From: Eulemur rufifrons
Taxonomy: Eukaryota > Chordata > Mammalia > Primates > Lemuridae
DNA: 64,000 nucleotides
Reading direction: 5' to 3'
NCBI RefSeq assembly: GCF_041146395.1
Contig: NC_090989.1
Location: 218,210,843-218,274,842 of the forward strand
Shown: positions 25,925 to 41,985 of the stretch, piece after piece
Layout of the letters: every line of letters begins with the position of its first letter
Position numbering within the stretch: position 1 is the stretch's first letter
The notes under the pieces: generated by a model
Seen by the model: the letters and a program-made list of their open reading frames with translations, nothing else
Told to the model about the DNA's origin: nothing
Database searches by the model: none
Program-made: the position numbers and the translations under genes

Positions 25925-26080
25925 TACCTTATGCTTTCCTTCCTCCATATCGTTGCCCCCAGCACTTGGAATGCCATCCTGCACATCTCCCACCTCCCAA
26001 CTTCCTTCTCTTGAAATAGTTTTCATCCACCAGTGATTAGCTCAGATATACTATCTCTTGGATGAAAATTTCCCTGCTGA
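25925..26080 (+). repeat. L2 LINE fragment
   Basis: CCCAGCACTTGGAATGCCAT CCTGCACATC, then CTCAGATATACTATCTCTTG GATGAAAATTTCCCTG matches the L2 body before its tail. Confidence 0.5.
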
Positions 26081-26104
26081 AATAAAATTTCTTCTATCAA
26101 CAAC

Positions 26105-26310
26105 AACTACAATAGCACCTACATATTACCTGTTATGGACTGGGCAGCTTACTTATATTTTATCTCATTTAGTCCTCAAAATAACCATATTTTGAGGTTA
26201 TTGGTATGACATTGGTACTATCTGTAGTCACATTGTATAAATGAGGACTGAGGTACAGAGAGTTTAAGTCATGTGTCCAGGTCACTCAAGTAGCAAGTTT
26301 ATTATATAAT
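26105..26310 (-). repeat. MIR SINE, minus strand
   Basis: TTATCTCATTTAGTCCTCAA AATAACC, ATAAATGAGGACTGAGGTAC AGAGAG and GTCCAGGTCACTCAAGTAGC are the reverse-complement MIR pattern. Confidence 0.75.
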
Positions 26311-27599
26311 AAAACTGAGGATTTATTGTAAATATGTTGTAAATATGCCTCATTATATTGATGAGAAAAGAAAACTAGAGTCTTTAAAAGGTTTTTTTTT
26401 TTTTTCCTAACCATCCCCTCCCCAAATCAAAAACCAGATTAATATATAGGGATTGAAATCTTCTAGTTAATGGACACAGAATCCCTCCTTCCCTAGGTTA
26501 AAGTTTGGCCAAAAGTAGAAGGCACTGCTACCTGAACTTTAATTTCAGGAAGTGGACGTGGAGAAAGTGTGTTGGAGATTGCTCTTTTAGGAGGAAGTTC
26601 GATGACTGTGTATGATCCTCTACCTCTAACCTGATGTCTGTGGCACCTGCTCAGGGTTGAACTGGTCGGTGGTAGAAATAGTCTTTTGTTCAATACACAG
26701 AAGGCAGGTGTATCCCCCACGCCTGCCACTACGGGAGATTTAACCTGAGCCTCTGGATTTGAACACAATGTTTTGGGTATGTGTACATTTTTCTAGAGAT
26801 AGGTTTCATAATGTTTACTGGATTCCCCAAGAGTTCTATGAATAACAAATATTAAGAATGACCATCACTGTTTTAGAGGAATTATAGAGGCAGAAGACCT
26901 CCATGATTACGAAGGCACAAGGAGCATTTCTGAAAAGATGAGAAGAATCTGTGGTGGAGTGAAACAGTTTCTCTTGCATTTAAATAAAACTATTCCTTCT
27001 GGGGAATTCGGTGAAAGGGTGTCCTATACACCAGTGGCGCTCAGAGTGTTAAAGCAGTCAGGAGCTAAAGGATCTCACTCAACACTCCCACCTCCTCCAA
27101 CACTTGACAGTTCGTGAGTGTGAGACTCAGACAAGTGACTTATCCGAAGCCACAGAGTTCAGAGCTGGGATAAGCGAGAATCCAGTTCTCACTTGGTTTC
27201 ATGGTCAGTCCACACTTGTTCAGATTAACATCCTGTTAAAGTGATGACTGTTACAAGAAAGGGTCCACACAAAAACCCAACATCTACACATGGCCTTGGA
27301 AGCCATGCTTTGTCATCTGGCTCCAGTGTATTTGATACAAGAAATAATCTTCTAATGCATTCTCAGCTTTGCAACATTACCTCTCTATAAGAGGGAATTG
27401 AATTGTGTACTTTTCCCCACTAAACAGGGAGAAAGGGAAGTTAAACTGATCTATAGTCATTGTTGCAATTTTTTTCCCTTGCCATCAAATACATTTCATT
27501 CTTCAATTTCTCTGTCTTCTTTCTACCTGAAATTTCTCAAATCACCACCAGAACATTGAGAAGCAGAAAGGAGTGTAAGCATAAACATCTTACCCTGTC

Positions 27600-27760
27600 A
27601 AAGGAGTAATAATCACAATTTCACAGTGTGTTAGAATTTATGCAATGTATATCTCATTTGAACCTCACAACACACCTGTACAGGAAAAGAAATTGTATCC
27701 CTCATTTTATAGGTGATGAGACCATGGTTTTCAGGCATGCAGATAACTCCCCCAGCCAGA
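27600..27760 (-). repeat. MIR SINE, minus strand
   Basis: TATATCTCATTTGAACCTCA CAACACACC and CCTCATTTTATAGGTGATGA GACC follow the reversed MIR consensus. Confidence 0.7.
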
Positions 27761-28656
27761 ATAGCAAAAACTTTCACCTAACTCTGTTTTTTTTAAGACC
27801 TTAATTTTAGGATGGCAAATATGGGGACCAAAGATTTTGGGAGATCCCAAATGCAAGAAACATCCCTCCATGTGAATTAGCCAGATGTATTTATGCACAT
27901 AAGCTACCAAGCAAGTATAGAGACACATGCATATGTTCACATTACCATCTTTTCTGCCCAGTGAATCTGAAAGCATGTTGAAGTTCTGTTCTTGACTGGG
28001 AGAAAACTGAGGTGCACAGAGCAGGTGATCTGTCCTTGACCACACAATAAGTGAAAAGTTATGTCAAACAGAACTATCGCTCCACGGTGTGGAAATGTTC
28101 TTCCTAGTGATGCGTTAATTTTAACAAAATGTTACCATAATGAAGCAGCATATTTAACTCATGGGGGTTTTTTATAGCAGTGCTCTGTATGTGCAAAGTA
28201 AAATCTGATGGTGTCTTCAAATAGAGTCTTTACCCTCCCCCCTTTTTAAAATAAAGAACTTCAAGGGCAGAGTGGGAAGGTTTTAATGATAAAAATACAA
28301 AGAGTAGGATTCCTATCATCTTTATCCCAGAATAACTTCAATTTCCTAGTTTCTTACCCTCTAAAAAATTCTAGTTCTTAAGATATAAAATAATGTGGAA
28401 TATCAATCATTGAAAATTACTTCTTCCTTTTGTGCTTATTTTACTTTGGTAAACAATATTTCTTAATACTCTTCTTAAAGATCATGATTCTTAATTAAGC
28501 TGAATCCAGATGCATTTGCCCATGGGATACTTCACCATTTTGGAAGAACCTCGAGGCAAGTCCTGCATGAAGAGATTAGCATTGGAGGGAAATTTACAAG
28601 TCATCAGTCTATTCTTCCACTCTGGGTAGGACTACCAATTCATAACACAGCGGGGA

Positions 28657-28668
28657 GGGGGGGGGGGG
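28657..28668 (+). repeat. Poly-G run
   Basis: Twelve consecutive G bases preceded by GGGGA. This is a rare, slippage-prone homopolymer; its length may also be a sequencing artefact. Confidence 0.8.
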
Positions 28669-29105
28669 AGGCGACCAGGCAGTATCTACTAGAATCCAAC
28701 CAGTGACAGAGAGCACTGGTGGACATGCAGCAGTCCACCCATCTGTTCAACAATTCTCATCATTTGATGGTTCTTCCTTATTTTGAATAAATACCTACCC
28801 ACTCTTAACTTTTGCCCGGACCTAAGTCCCGAACCTGCACAGAGTCTTCTCTTTTTTTGCATATGAAATTTTGAAAGCTTGTTTCCTTGCTCCAAGTTTT
28901 TGTTCTTCTCATGAAACACCCACCTTTGATTTGTCTTCCTGAACCTTAGGTTCATATCTGTCATTATCACCCTTCTCTAAGACAGCCATTCTTCTCTCTG
29001 TTATAGTTTAACTAGTCTCTCTCTTAAAAGACACCCCTCAAAATCTATGGAGCCTTTGGCAAGTTTCAGAAATGGTTGCTCCTGAGAAATTTCCCTTGGT
29101 GCCTA

Positions 29106-29330
<225 letters not shown>

Positions 29331-29831
29331 TTATTTTACCAACAAGTGTCAGTGCTGAGTTTCAGACCCACTTCAAATTACTTGGTTCTAAATTGCTTTT
29401 GAAGATATGTCATTATTTGTGTAAAACATAAATATAAGCAATACCATGATGCCAGCAATACATAATATAATGACATAGGAAGTCAATTTGGAGGAAAGGA
29501 CACAATGGTTTAAACAAACCCCTTCCCTGTTTCTTATTGTCTATGACAATTTACATCTCTCATTCTTTCTTTGGACATATGCTTAGATTTTCTTTCAAAG
29601 CAGAAGTTTGCAATTTATGAAGAAAGTGAATTATATAAGTGAAGAAAGTCTATTATATAGGAATATTTTTGGTTTCAAGATCCTTTTTCCTTTTCTCAGC
29701 TTATTCTGCCATCAGATAATAAAGCTGAAGCTATGTTATAATTTATGTAGCATGAACATGAACCAATTTTAAAAAGTTACTCCTGAGTCCTAGTTTTCCA
29801 TATTGAATTTTTAAATGGTGGATAGGATAAT

Positions 29832-29985
29832 CCCGCCTTCCCTCCCTCTCTCCCTTCCTTCATTCTTTCCTTCTCTCCTTTCTTCCTCGTTCCTTTTCTT
29901 TCTTCCCTTCTACCTCACAGACTGCTTCTCTTCCCTCCATCCTTCTCTCCTTCCCTCTCTACTTCCTTCCTTCCTTTCTTTCTAG
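29832..29985 (+). repeat. Polypyrimidine tract (TTCC/CTCC-rich)
   Basis: About 150 bp of nearly pure C/T built of TTCC, CTCC and TTTC words. On the RORB sense strand it is polypurine, so the transcribed strand is all pyrimidine. Such tracts can form triplex DNA or R-loops. It lies about 550 bp on the 5' side of exon 9. Confidence 0.8.
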
Positions 29986-31370
29986 AAGCTTTATATACCA
30001 TGGTGACAAAATTCAGCCCAGCATCAATGCTTCAGGTTGGACCATCAATAAAGAGACACCTGAAATCTTCAAATACTGAACAAGTACTCATGGAAAAGAA
30101 CCTGGACATGATCCTTCTGAACACAGTTCAGGTCAGGTGAGAAACTCGATTCTGTAATCCTAGACAGGACAAGGACAAGTCTAGCCAACAGTTAAGCAAA
30201 CCCTTACGTAAGTGAGTACAAAAAGCCTTTAGTGACAATTGTCAATCAGAATAAATTAAGTTTCTCTCCCTCTCCCTCTCCTAAGCTGTTTGGAGCTGAA
30301 TAGACAGTGGCCCTTATGTCGAGAACCCAGAGAAGGTGGGGGTGTCTAGCAGGAGATGGAGCCTACACAGGCTGGAAATCTGTCTTCCCTCTCTTTTTAA
30401 GTATGGCCCTAAGCCATGGTGCCAAAGAAGGTATTTGGAGTTGCTGAAGCTTCTCCGTGTGGGTCTGCTACCAGCACTGGAAGATTCCCCACTGGGTAGA
30501 ATGAGCCAAATCTCGTGGTTCCAAACTCATCAGAATTTGATGGTGATAATACATTCTTTCCAGAAAAGGGCTGAACAGATCAGCTGATTTCTAACTTGTA
30601 AGGAACATGCTAGCCTTCTTCTGGGGCCAGTCATTTTCACAGATCATTCAGGTTTAATATTTCATGTCTTCAATATTTGCTGTTTGACATTTACTGATTT
30701 GCCACAAACATACCCAAAGAAGAGAATGACTCTTTCTAATGCTTCCTTTGAACTAGCAGGAGCTAGAGTAAAATTGCTTCCCTCATCCATAGACCCATAG
30801 GCTTAGATTTAGTCTTCCATTGAATTATTCTCAAGGGAAATAATCACATGCAATGAGAAAATGGTAGAAGAAAAATTATTTGGCATATGGTTGCTATCAG
30901 AAATAAGTGTTTCTTGTCACTTCTTCTGTCTATCTTTGTGCTTCCAGTCCTGGGAAACTTTCTAGGGTTTAAAAAAAAAAAAAAAAAGGCCCAGAGGAAC
31001 AGCTTGATTTTAGACAGAGCCATAAAAGAAACTGTTAGTAAAAACACTCCATGTGAGAACTAATTTCCATTTTTGATAAAGTGGTTAAATAAAAAACAGC
31101 AGCAAATTTAAAAAACCCTGATAAGACCACCAATGATCACATTAGGAAAAATAAAGCCTAACAGATAAAAAGTGTAGAGGTTGGTGTTATTGGTAAATAT
31201 AGCTAGAATGACATGTCAGAGATATAAGATGTAATCTTACATCACAGGTAAGATTAATTTCTTCCAGCTTCATTGAAAAATATATTAGCATATAAGAAAA
31301 GAGATCTAGTTTCTAGAGATAAATGGGTTATAGAAAGAATGAGTCTCTCAACCTTAAAAATTAGGCAGGA

Positions 31371-31739
31371 GCCGGGCACGGTGGCTCATGCCTGTAATTC
31401 TAGCACTCTGGGACTCCGAGGCAGGAGGATTGCTTGAGATCTGGAGGTCAAGACCAGCCTGAGCATGAGTGAGACCCTCAAGTGGGGAAAGAGGAGGTTG
31501 AACTATGGCTCTTGGCTGATGATATGATCACATATCTAGAAGAGAGAGACCTCATCTCTACAAAAAATAAAAAAAATTAGCTGGGCTCAGTTATACGCCT
31601 GTAGTCCCAACTACTCTGGAGGCTGAGGCAGGAGATCGCTTAAGCCCTGGAGTTAGAGGCTGCAGTGAGCTACAGTAATGCCACTGCATTCTAGCCCGGG
31701 TGACAGAGTGAGATCCTGTCTCAAAAAAAAAAAAAAAAA
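31371..31739 (+). repeat. Alu SINE carrying an internal L1 segment
   Basis: GCCGGGCACGGTGGCTCATG starts the element and an A-tail ends it. Both Alu arms are present, but the left arm is interrupted by about 67 bp of foreign sequence (31481-31547). Flanking TTAGGCAGGA (31361-31370) and TTAGGTGGGA (31741-31750) form a diverged target duplication around the whole composite, so it probably inserted as one RNA copy. Confidence 0.85.
31481..31547 (+). repeat. L1 ORF2 fragment inside the Alu
   Basis: In one frame the segment reads GKEEVELWLLADDMITYLE, close to the L1 reverse transcriptase stretch around its catalytic F-A-D-D motif (here L-A-D-D). GAGACC-CTCA repeats at both borders. It is far too short to be functional. 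Confidence 0.75.
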
Positions 31740-32069
31740 TTTAGGTGGGAGTGTGTTTTTCTTTCAATAGAGAGCTCTCAATGATGCTGATATCCCTTGA
31801 CTCAAAATCTAACCAAGCAGATAGCTGAGTAAGTGACTGAATTCTCATTCTGGTTGAAGAGGGAGCCATGTATTTATTATCATATCATTGTTATTATATT
31901 ATTATGATGGTTATATGTTATTATTATAATTATTTATTATTACATTTCAAGCTGGCATATACTTTTAAAAGGTATTTTAATTGTTATAGTTCTAGTTGAT
32001 CCATAAGCATCACATCTTGACTTCTTTGAAAACTTTTTGGCATTTTATTGCATTTTAGAGCTGGTAGAG

Positions 32070-32190
32070 GTCTTAGTTATTATGAGGTCCAACCCTCTTA
32101 TTTTATAGATGAGGAAACTGAGGCTCTGGTCTTTAAGGTCACACAGATAAATGGCAACAGAACTGGTACCAGAATGTCCACGTCCACATC
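32070..32190 (-). repeat. Ancient MIR-like fragment
   Basis: ATTTTATAGATGAGGAAACT GAGGC followed by GGTCACACAGATAAATGGCA is the reversed pattern of an old SINE. Family not certain. Confidence 0.5.
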
Positions 32191-32278
32191 TGAGATTTTT
32201 TTCCTCTTCCACCAGGAAGCCTTTAGTAGGAAGCATTTCCCCCTCTGCTGTCCTCACCTCCTTTTAAAGCTCCTAATA

Positions 32279-32719
32279 CAGTTGACCCTTGAACAACACA
32301 GGTTTGAACTGTGCGGGTCCACTTGTAGGTGGATTTTCTTCCTCGTCTGCCACCCCTGAGACAGCAAGACTAACCCCTCTATTTCCTCCTCCTCCACAGC
32401 CCATTCAATGTGAAGATGACAAGGATGAAGACCTTTATGATGATCCACTTCCACTTCATGAATAGTAAATACATTTTCTCTTCCTCATGATTTTCTTAAT
32501 AGCATTTCCTTTTATCTAGTTTACTTTATTGCAAGAATAAATATAATACATATAACATACAAAGTATGTGTTAATCAACTGTTTATGTTACTGGTAAGGC
32601 TTCTGGGCAACAGTAGGCTATTAGTAAAGTTTTTGGAGAATCAGAAGTTATACTTGAGTTTTTGACTATATATGTGGGGGTTGGTTTCCCTAACTTTTGC
32701 ATTGTTCAGGACTCAACTG
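32279..32719 (+). mobile_element. MER2/Tigger2-type non-autonomous DNA transposon
   Basis: Begins CAGTTGACCCTTGAACAACA and ends GTTCAGGACTCAACTG, its degenerate inverted repeat, at a TA target. The interior AGATGACAAGGATGAAGACC TTTATGATGATCC matches the remembered Tigger2/MER2 consensus. It is pogo-like (Tc1/mariner superfamily) and encodes no transposase. Confidence 0.85.
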
Positions 32720-33199
32720 TGTTGCTAAGAAAATAGGCATCAGCATTCATTTGCCTAAAGTGAGCACAACACTGATTAGGGAGGAAAAGTCAATGAAAGA
32801 GGTATTTAAAGAGGAGAAAGTGTACCTTTTACTTAGTTAGGTCCCTATCCTGGATCTTTCATTTAGGTACATTTCTACTGAATCTCACCCTACTAGATAT
32901 TTATTTTCCATGCACTTATTATACTTAAAGTCAAAACAGAACTTAGCTGTAACTCAGGGCACTATGTGTCTTCATTTATTTGTTAAGGAACAATTTTGTT
33001 TATCTGAATCTGGAGCAGTCCCTAACCATATGCTTTGGGGACAAATTTGGTCATTTTAATAAACTTCAGGCTAATTTCCTTTGCATTATCCAAAAATATC
33101 AAAAGCTTACTAAAGAAAATGATAGCTCTTTTAAAGTTTCTCCTGAACATTTTGGCTTAGGTAGGTGTAATCAATGTTAAAGACAGTAAAACAAGCTTA

Positions 33200-34976
<1,777 letters not shown>

Positions 34977-35063
34977 TTAAAAAAAATTAAATATGTGTAT
35001 ATATCTCCAACAATAAAGAGGTTATCACTGCATATAGGTCAAGACACTTTCAAGAACTTTAAA

Positions 35064-35082
35064 ACACACACACACACACACA
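35064..35082 (+). repeat. (CA)n microsatellite
   Basis: About nine CA units, followed by further interrupted CA words to 35112. Confidence 0.8.
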
Positions 35083-35319
35083 GACCCAGACATAGGCAAA
35101 AACACACACATACAGAAATTCCTTAACATTCCTTCCCCCAAAATAACTGTCTTAGAAATAAAGTTCTCTTGATACTAATGTGAGGAATTAAAGAGAAAAT
35201 ATACTTTACAGGTGGCTAAACTGGAGAGTAGCGATATTATTTTTTGGAAACACGCATTTCTCTCTATTTTTTGACTAATATTAGGTCAGTTTCAATTCTA
35301 CAATTCACAATTAATAAAA

Positions 35320-35450
35320 TAAAGGCAGGAACCTTGTCTGCAGCAATAGGCCGTCATGGTTTTTGTGCTCACTCTTGCATCTCCAGGACCAAGAAAAGTC
35401 TCTGGCACATGGTAGCTGCTTAGTAAATATTGAATGAATTCATTTACTAC
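35320..35450 (+). repeat. L2 LINE 3' end
   Basis: GGCAGGAACCTTGTCTGCAG, then CTCTGGCACATGGTAGCTGC TTAGTAAATATTGAATGAAT is the L2 terminal pattern. Confidence 0.75.
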
Positions 35451-35804
35451 CTTTGTTTTTCCCTCTGAACATTTATTAAAATGCTGAGGAAGTACTGCTG
35501 CATGGTTTCTCCATGTTTTAGAGAAATGGGCCTTTGCCCCCCACAGGGTAGTGGAAAGTAACAGCCAGACTCAGAAGCCATGAATTTGCATGAGAGCATC
35601 GTACTGGTGATTTGGCCTCATCTTTGTGCCTTTCTTGTGCCATCAATTTGCATTTATGACTATGTTTTATTTCTTTTGATATATGTATGTTTGCTGATTT
35701 CTCTTTGCTTTCCCTTAGGTATGTCAGCTAGCATAGGGGCTTATATGTAGGAAAGGATTTGCAAATATTAATTGCAGCAATGCTTTTCTGAAACACACAG
35801 TACT

Positions 35805-35970
35805 AGGTACCATTTATTATGTATACTACGGAAGACACTTTCTTTGATCTCTTACATTCATTATCATATTTGCACCTTGCAGTAACTATTTCAGGTGAGT
35901 TTTATTAAACCCATTTTATGGATGAGTTATAGGAGGCTTAAAGAGATTAAGTACATTGCCTTTTACAATA
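35805..35970 (-). repeat. MIR SINE, minus strand
   Basis: ACTAGGTACCATTTATTATG, CATTCATTATCATATTTGCA CC and AACCCATTTTATGGATGAGT follow reversed MIR order. Confidence 0.65.
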
Positions 35971-36204
35971 GAGTCAACATTTTTACACCAGGCAGAGATG
36001 TTAAAGATTATATGGTTCAGTGGTTGCTAATTGTCAGCCCATGGATTGGTCATATCTGAGTCTTAGAAACACGATGAACTAGGTTCTCCTTCAGGAGATT
36101 GGGATTCTATGGGGCTGTGACGGTGCCTATGTCTCTGAACTGTCAATAATCTCCTCTGATGCTGCTGTTGCAATTCCAAGTTTGGAATTCCTTGTTTCTA
36201 GTTC

Positions 36205-36275
36205 ATCTCTTTATTTTACGAATGAGGAAACTGCCATCTAGACAGTTTAGCTCAAGGTCACATATCAAGTGTGTC
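36205..36275 (-). repeat. Ancient MIR-like fragment
   Basis: TTATTTTACGAATGAGGAAA CTG and GCTCAAGGTCACATATCAAG resemble the same old SINE pattern seen at 32070-32190. Confidence 0.45.
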
Positions 36276-36939
36276 AGATTTTATTTTCAAAGAGGGTCAC
36301 AGAAATATCTCCTATGCCACATGTTTTCTAGGACCTTATCAGTCCTCTATCAAGAAGTAGAATCCATGTTTCCTACCCTTGAATCTAGCTGTGCCTTCAC
36401 GACCGCCTCGACTGACAGAGTACGGTGGAAATAACACCATGTGGCTTTTGAGGCAAGTTAGAAAAATCTAGCGTACTTCTGCCATGTTCTTTTGGGATGC
36501 TAGCTTTTGAAGCCTAGTGACTATGCTGTGAGGAAGTCCAAGCAGTCTGGGGAGAGGCTCACACAGGGAGAAACTGAGGTCCCCAGATCAGAGCTTTGGC
36601 TGAACTCCAGGCTGTCAACTGGCGCAACTTGCCAGCCATGTGAGTAAGCCAATTTGAAAGCAGATCCTCCTGCCCTCAGTGAACCCCACACGGAGCAGAG
36701 ATAAGGCATCCCTACTGAGCCCTACCCAAACTGTATCTTTGAGAGCAAAAGAAATGATTGTTGCTGTTTTAGCTAAGTTCTAGGCAATAGATAACTGATA
36801 CAGCAAGTTAATGCTTGAGTCAGGATTCACATCAACTTGCATCATTTGTTAAAGAAGCAGCAACAACTTAGAATAACAATTCTTTTTTTTTTCTTTTTCT
36901 TTTTTTTTTTTTCTTCACTCTAATCAAGTGTCCTTTTAT

Positions 36940-37145
36940 AGAATAACAATTCTATTTGGCCTAAGTTCAAATGCCAGCTTTGCCGTGTATTGGCTTTGAA
37001 CATAGCCCTTTGCTTCTCTGAATCTTTGTTTCCTCCTCTATAAGATGGAATGAATAATGCCAATCTCACAAGATTAAATGAGGTATCACAGGTAAACATA
37101 AACATGTGTGCTTGGTATTATATATATGAGTATGTTATCATTATT
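36940..37145 (+). repeat. MIR SINE
   Basis: AAGTTCAAATGCCAGCTTTG CCGTG, TTTCCTCCTCTATAAGATGG and CACAAGATTAAATGAGGTAT are in MIR order. Confidence 0.8.
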
Positions 37146-37578
37146 ACCATGGCATAGGACCATGAAGAATAGCAGAAACACCATGATGGTTGTTATTTGC
37201 TATTTTTAAAGGAAGACAAATAATTTTTCTTTTATTTGGTAATAGCATTTGCAAAGTCAATCACAGGGAGAATTCTTGAGCTGCTTCCAAAGCGATTGTG
37301 TATGTGTGTCAGAGAGTGTGGAGGGACGGGGAGGGAAAGATTAGAGCACCGGAGAGTTTCTCCCGGTGTGTACTGCTGCAGGCTATCCTCATTAAAATGA
37401 TTGGAAATGACCACAGAGGCAGAGCTCAGCTAACCGGCATTTTTTTTTTTCCCCTCACAGAAGGCAAGGAGTATGTTTTAGCGCCAGCTCAGCAATTCAG
37501 CCACCTTGACACGCTAATTACTCGCACTGCCTGTCAAGCTGGGTATCTCAGCCTCCGCAATTAATAGCTCCACTTTCA

Positions 37579-39469
<1,891 letters not shown>

Positions 39470-40692
39470 TCACTCTGCTCGAGAAATTTGCTTTTAATGT
39501 GTTTACTATGGGAATGCCTTTTGGAGATACTCCAGTTGCATTAAAGTGTCATTACCATTATTATCTATCTCAAAATCTCCAGACAAACTCTTTATTGCCT
39601 TCTTTCAATTTTCAGTATTTTAATCAAAATTTACTGCACCCCCCTCTTTTGATCACAGCCCTGAGAGTTGTAAAACATTCAAAATTATTTATTTATAAAA
39701 TAGATAGAAAATTATCATATTTCTTGCCTTTTGTTCCAAAAGTCAACTAACAGTGTTAACACTTACACTCCAGATACTTAAAAATGTTTTGAAAATCACT
39801 AGAACCCTATTCTGTACCTCAGATAGGGAGAATTAAAATATAAATGTATTTGCTTATATTTTTTAAAAAAGGCAACTAAACAATAAACTAAAAAAAAAAT
39901 GGTTATCTAGAGAAGAAAAAGGGAATAGAATGGAAGGACAGGGAAAAAAGTTAGACTTCTCTGATGATATTATTTTTGTAGATTTTACTTTGGGGCAATG
40001 TAAATATATTACATAATTAACAATGGGAGAAGAGACACAGATGATATAATATGGGCCCATGAATTGATAATTATTGGAAGTGGGTCATGGGGGGTCATTA
40101 TATTCACCTTTTTAATTTTTTATATGATAAAATTTTTCTTTTAAAAAAAGTTTAAAAAAAGGGAAAAGGAGTATATTCATAGATAGTGGTAACAAACACA
40201 ATCAGTCATTTTTAGGCAGTTTATCCCAAATGAGTTGTATTTTATACTGTGTCTTTAATACTAATCATATTAGATTTGGAAGTGTGAAAGTAGAGAAATA
40301 GAACCAGACATAAGATCTCTCTTTAAAAAAATCTGCTCCCCTGAAGGAGGAAAGAGCTAGGAAGAGGTCCCTTGTAATCATACCTGCTATTTGGACATAT
40401 GGAGCAGGTAACAACTTGGAAAACCAGAGTACTCAGGAATTCTGCTTGTGGGGTGTGACCGGAATGAACATGATCAAATCTTCTGCCTGATACCTGCTCT
40501 TGGCTCATACAGAAATGGAATTTTTCTTGTGTTTCAGGTTGTGTCATTTCAAATGCAATTTCTGTTCTTTCTAAATGGCCCATTTCATTTCTCCAGGATA
40601 GCCCCCAAAGCAGCACTTGGGTATCTTCTCCTTACCTCACTAAGCTTCAGGTATGTATGGTATGAAGTAAATTCAATGTCAGTGATATAGAG

Positions 40693-40885
40693 CAGGGGTC
40701 CCCAACCCATGGTGAGTTGTATAATTATTTCATTATATATTACCATGTAATAATAGTAGAAATAAAGTGCACAATAAGTGTAATGAGCTTGAATCATCCC
40801 CAAACCATCCCTCCCACCCCTAGTCCATGGAAAAATTGTCTTCCATGAAAATGGTACCTGGTGCCAAAAAGGTTGGGGACAACTG
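40693..40885. mobile_element. Small hAT-type MITE with 8-bp target duplication
   Basis: A 193-bp element starts CAGGGGTCCCCAACCC and ends GGTTGGGGACAACTG, its near-inverse. Flanks are ATATAGAG (40685-40692) and ATACAGAG (40886-40893), an 8-bp duplication with one change, as expected for hAT. The interior CCATGGAAAAATTGTCTTCC matches a common primate family, internally deleted here. Confidence 0.85.
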
Positions 40886-40924
40886 ATACAGAGAACAAAA
40901 AATGTAAACTTAAGCTTCTAATGA

Positions 40925-41000
40925 ACTTGCCAAATAGAAATCTCTTATAGCCCATTGCCTGGCACATTATAAACACTGAGTAAATGGTAGCTACAATCAG
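40925..41000 (+). repeat. MIR SINE tail fragment
   Basis: CCATTGCCTGGCACATTATA AACACTGAGTAAATGGTAGC is a MIR-type tail. Confidence 0.5.
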
Positions 41001-41784
41001 TGTTAGAACATTATATATAGTTTGTCATCAGGGGAGTAATGTGATGACTGCAATGGAGACAAAATTAAAGGGAGATATTTAATTTTGCAATCAGTGCTAC
41101 TGAAGAAAGATATTTCAGTACTTATTAGAGTTTTTCAATCAAAATAAGTGATATATGTAGAAGATGCTACCAAATGCTAACTTACGATGATAGTTATACT
41201 CTATTGGATTCAGCACTGAGCATTTCCAGGTTTTCACTGCTTATAATAATACAAATCTTTTTCTTTAAAAAATCCTATATTCAAAGTTTTATTGAATATC
41301 CTCCTATGGTATAAAAAAGGGCAAACATCACTCTATACATCATGTTAAAATAGATTGGTATGTCATGGTTCATCAATTTTCAATTTCACTTGGGCAGTCT
41401 AATTATTTAGAATCTAAAAAACATATCTGTTTTCCAGTAGGTACATAATGAAAACATAAGATTTTATAGCTCTATAGTTTTCAAACCTTTATCTTCTTGG
41501 TATGGTTTGTTTTCATCTTCAAAGATATGCTGATTTGTTGGTAATTTAAAGGCTTCAGGGTTTATAAACAAAACTATAATTGCCACTCAAAATTGGATTA
41601 TGAAAAAAGTCCTTTGTGATATCTCTCAGGAACTGTTGGCTAAACTGAAAAATTCTCTGGGCTTCTGCCACCAAAACTTTGGGTTCTGTAGGGTATGAGG
41701 AGAGGTAGGCACAAGAAACATGTGGGCAGGTGAACCCAAATAGGAAATGAAATGCACATGCATGCTTCAGGACTGAGTGCAGAC

Positions 41785-41985
41785 GTCCCTTCCTGGTGAA
41801 GGCTTCCCCATCTTCCCGAGTCCTCAGGTAGAAAGGCTGGCTGCCATCACACTTTGATTCTGCCTCACTTGAGCCTTATCCCAGTGATGCTCTTACTGGG
41901 GTTATTTGTGTGGGTCTGTGTGTTTCACATCCTTCAAGACTGTAAGCTGTTCAAGAACGGGACAGCAGAGCCCCGCACGGTGCCT
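41785..41985 (+). repeat. L2 LINE 3' part
   Basis: TCCCTTCCTGGTGAAGGCTT CCCC, AGACTGTAAGCTGTTCAAGA ACGGGACAG and CCCCGCACGGTGCC follow the L2 order. Confidence 0.7.
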
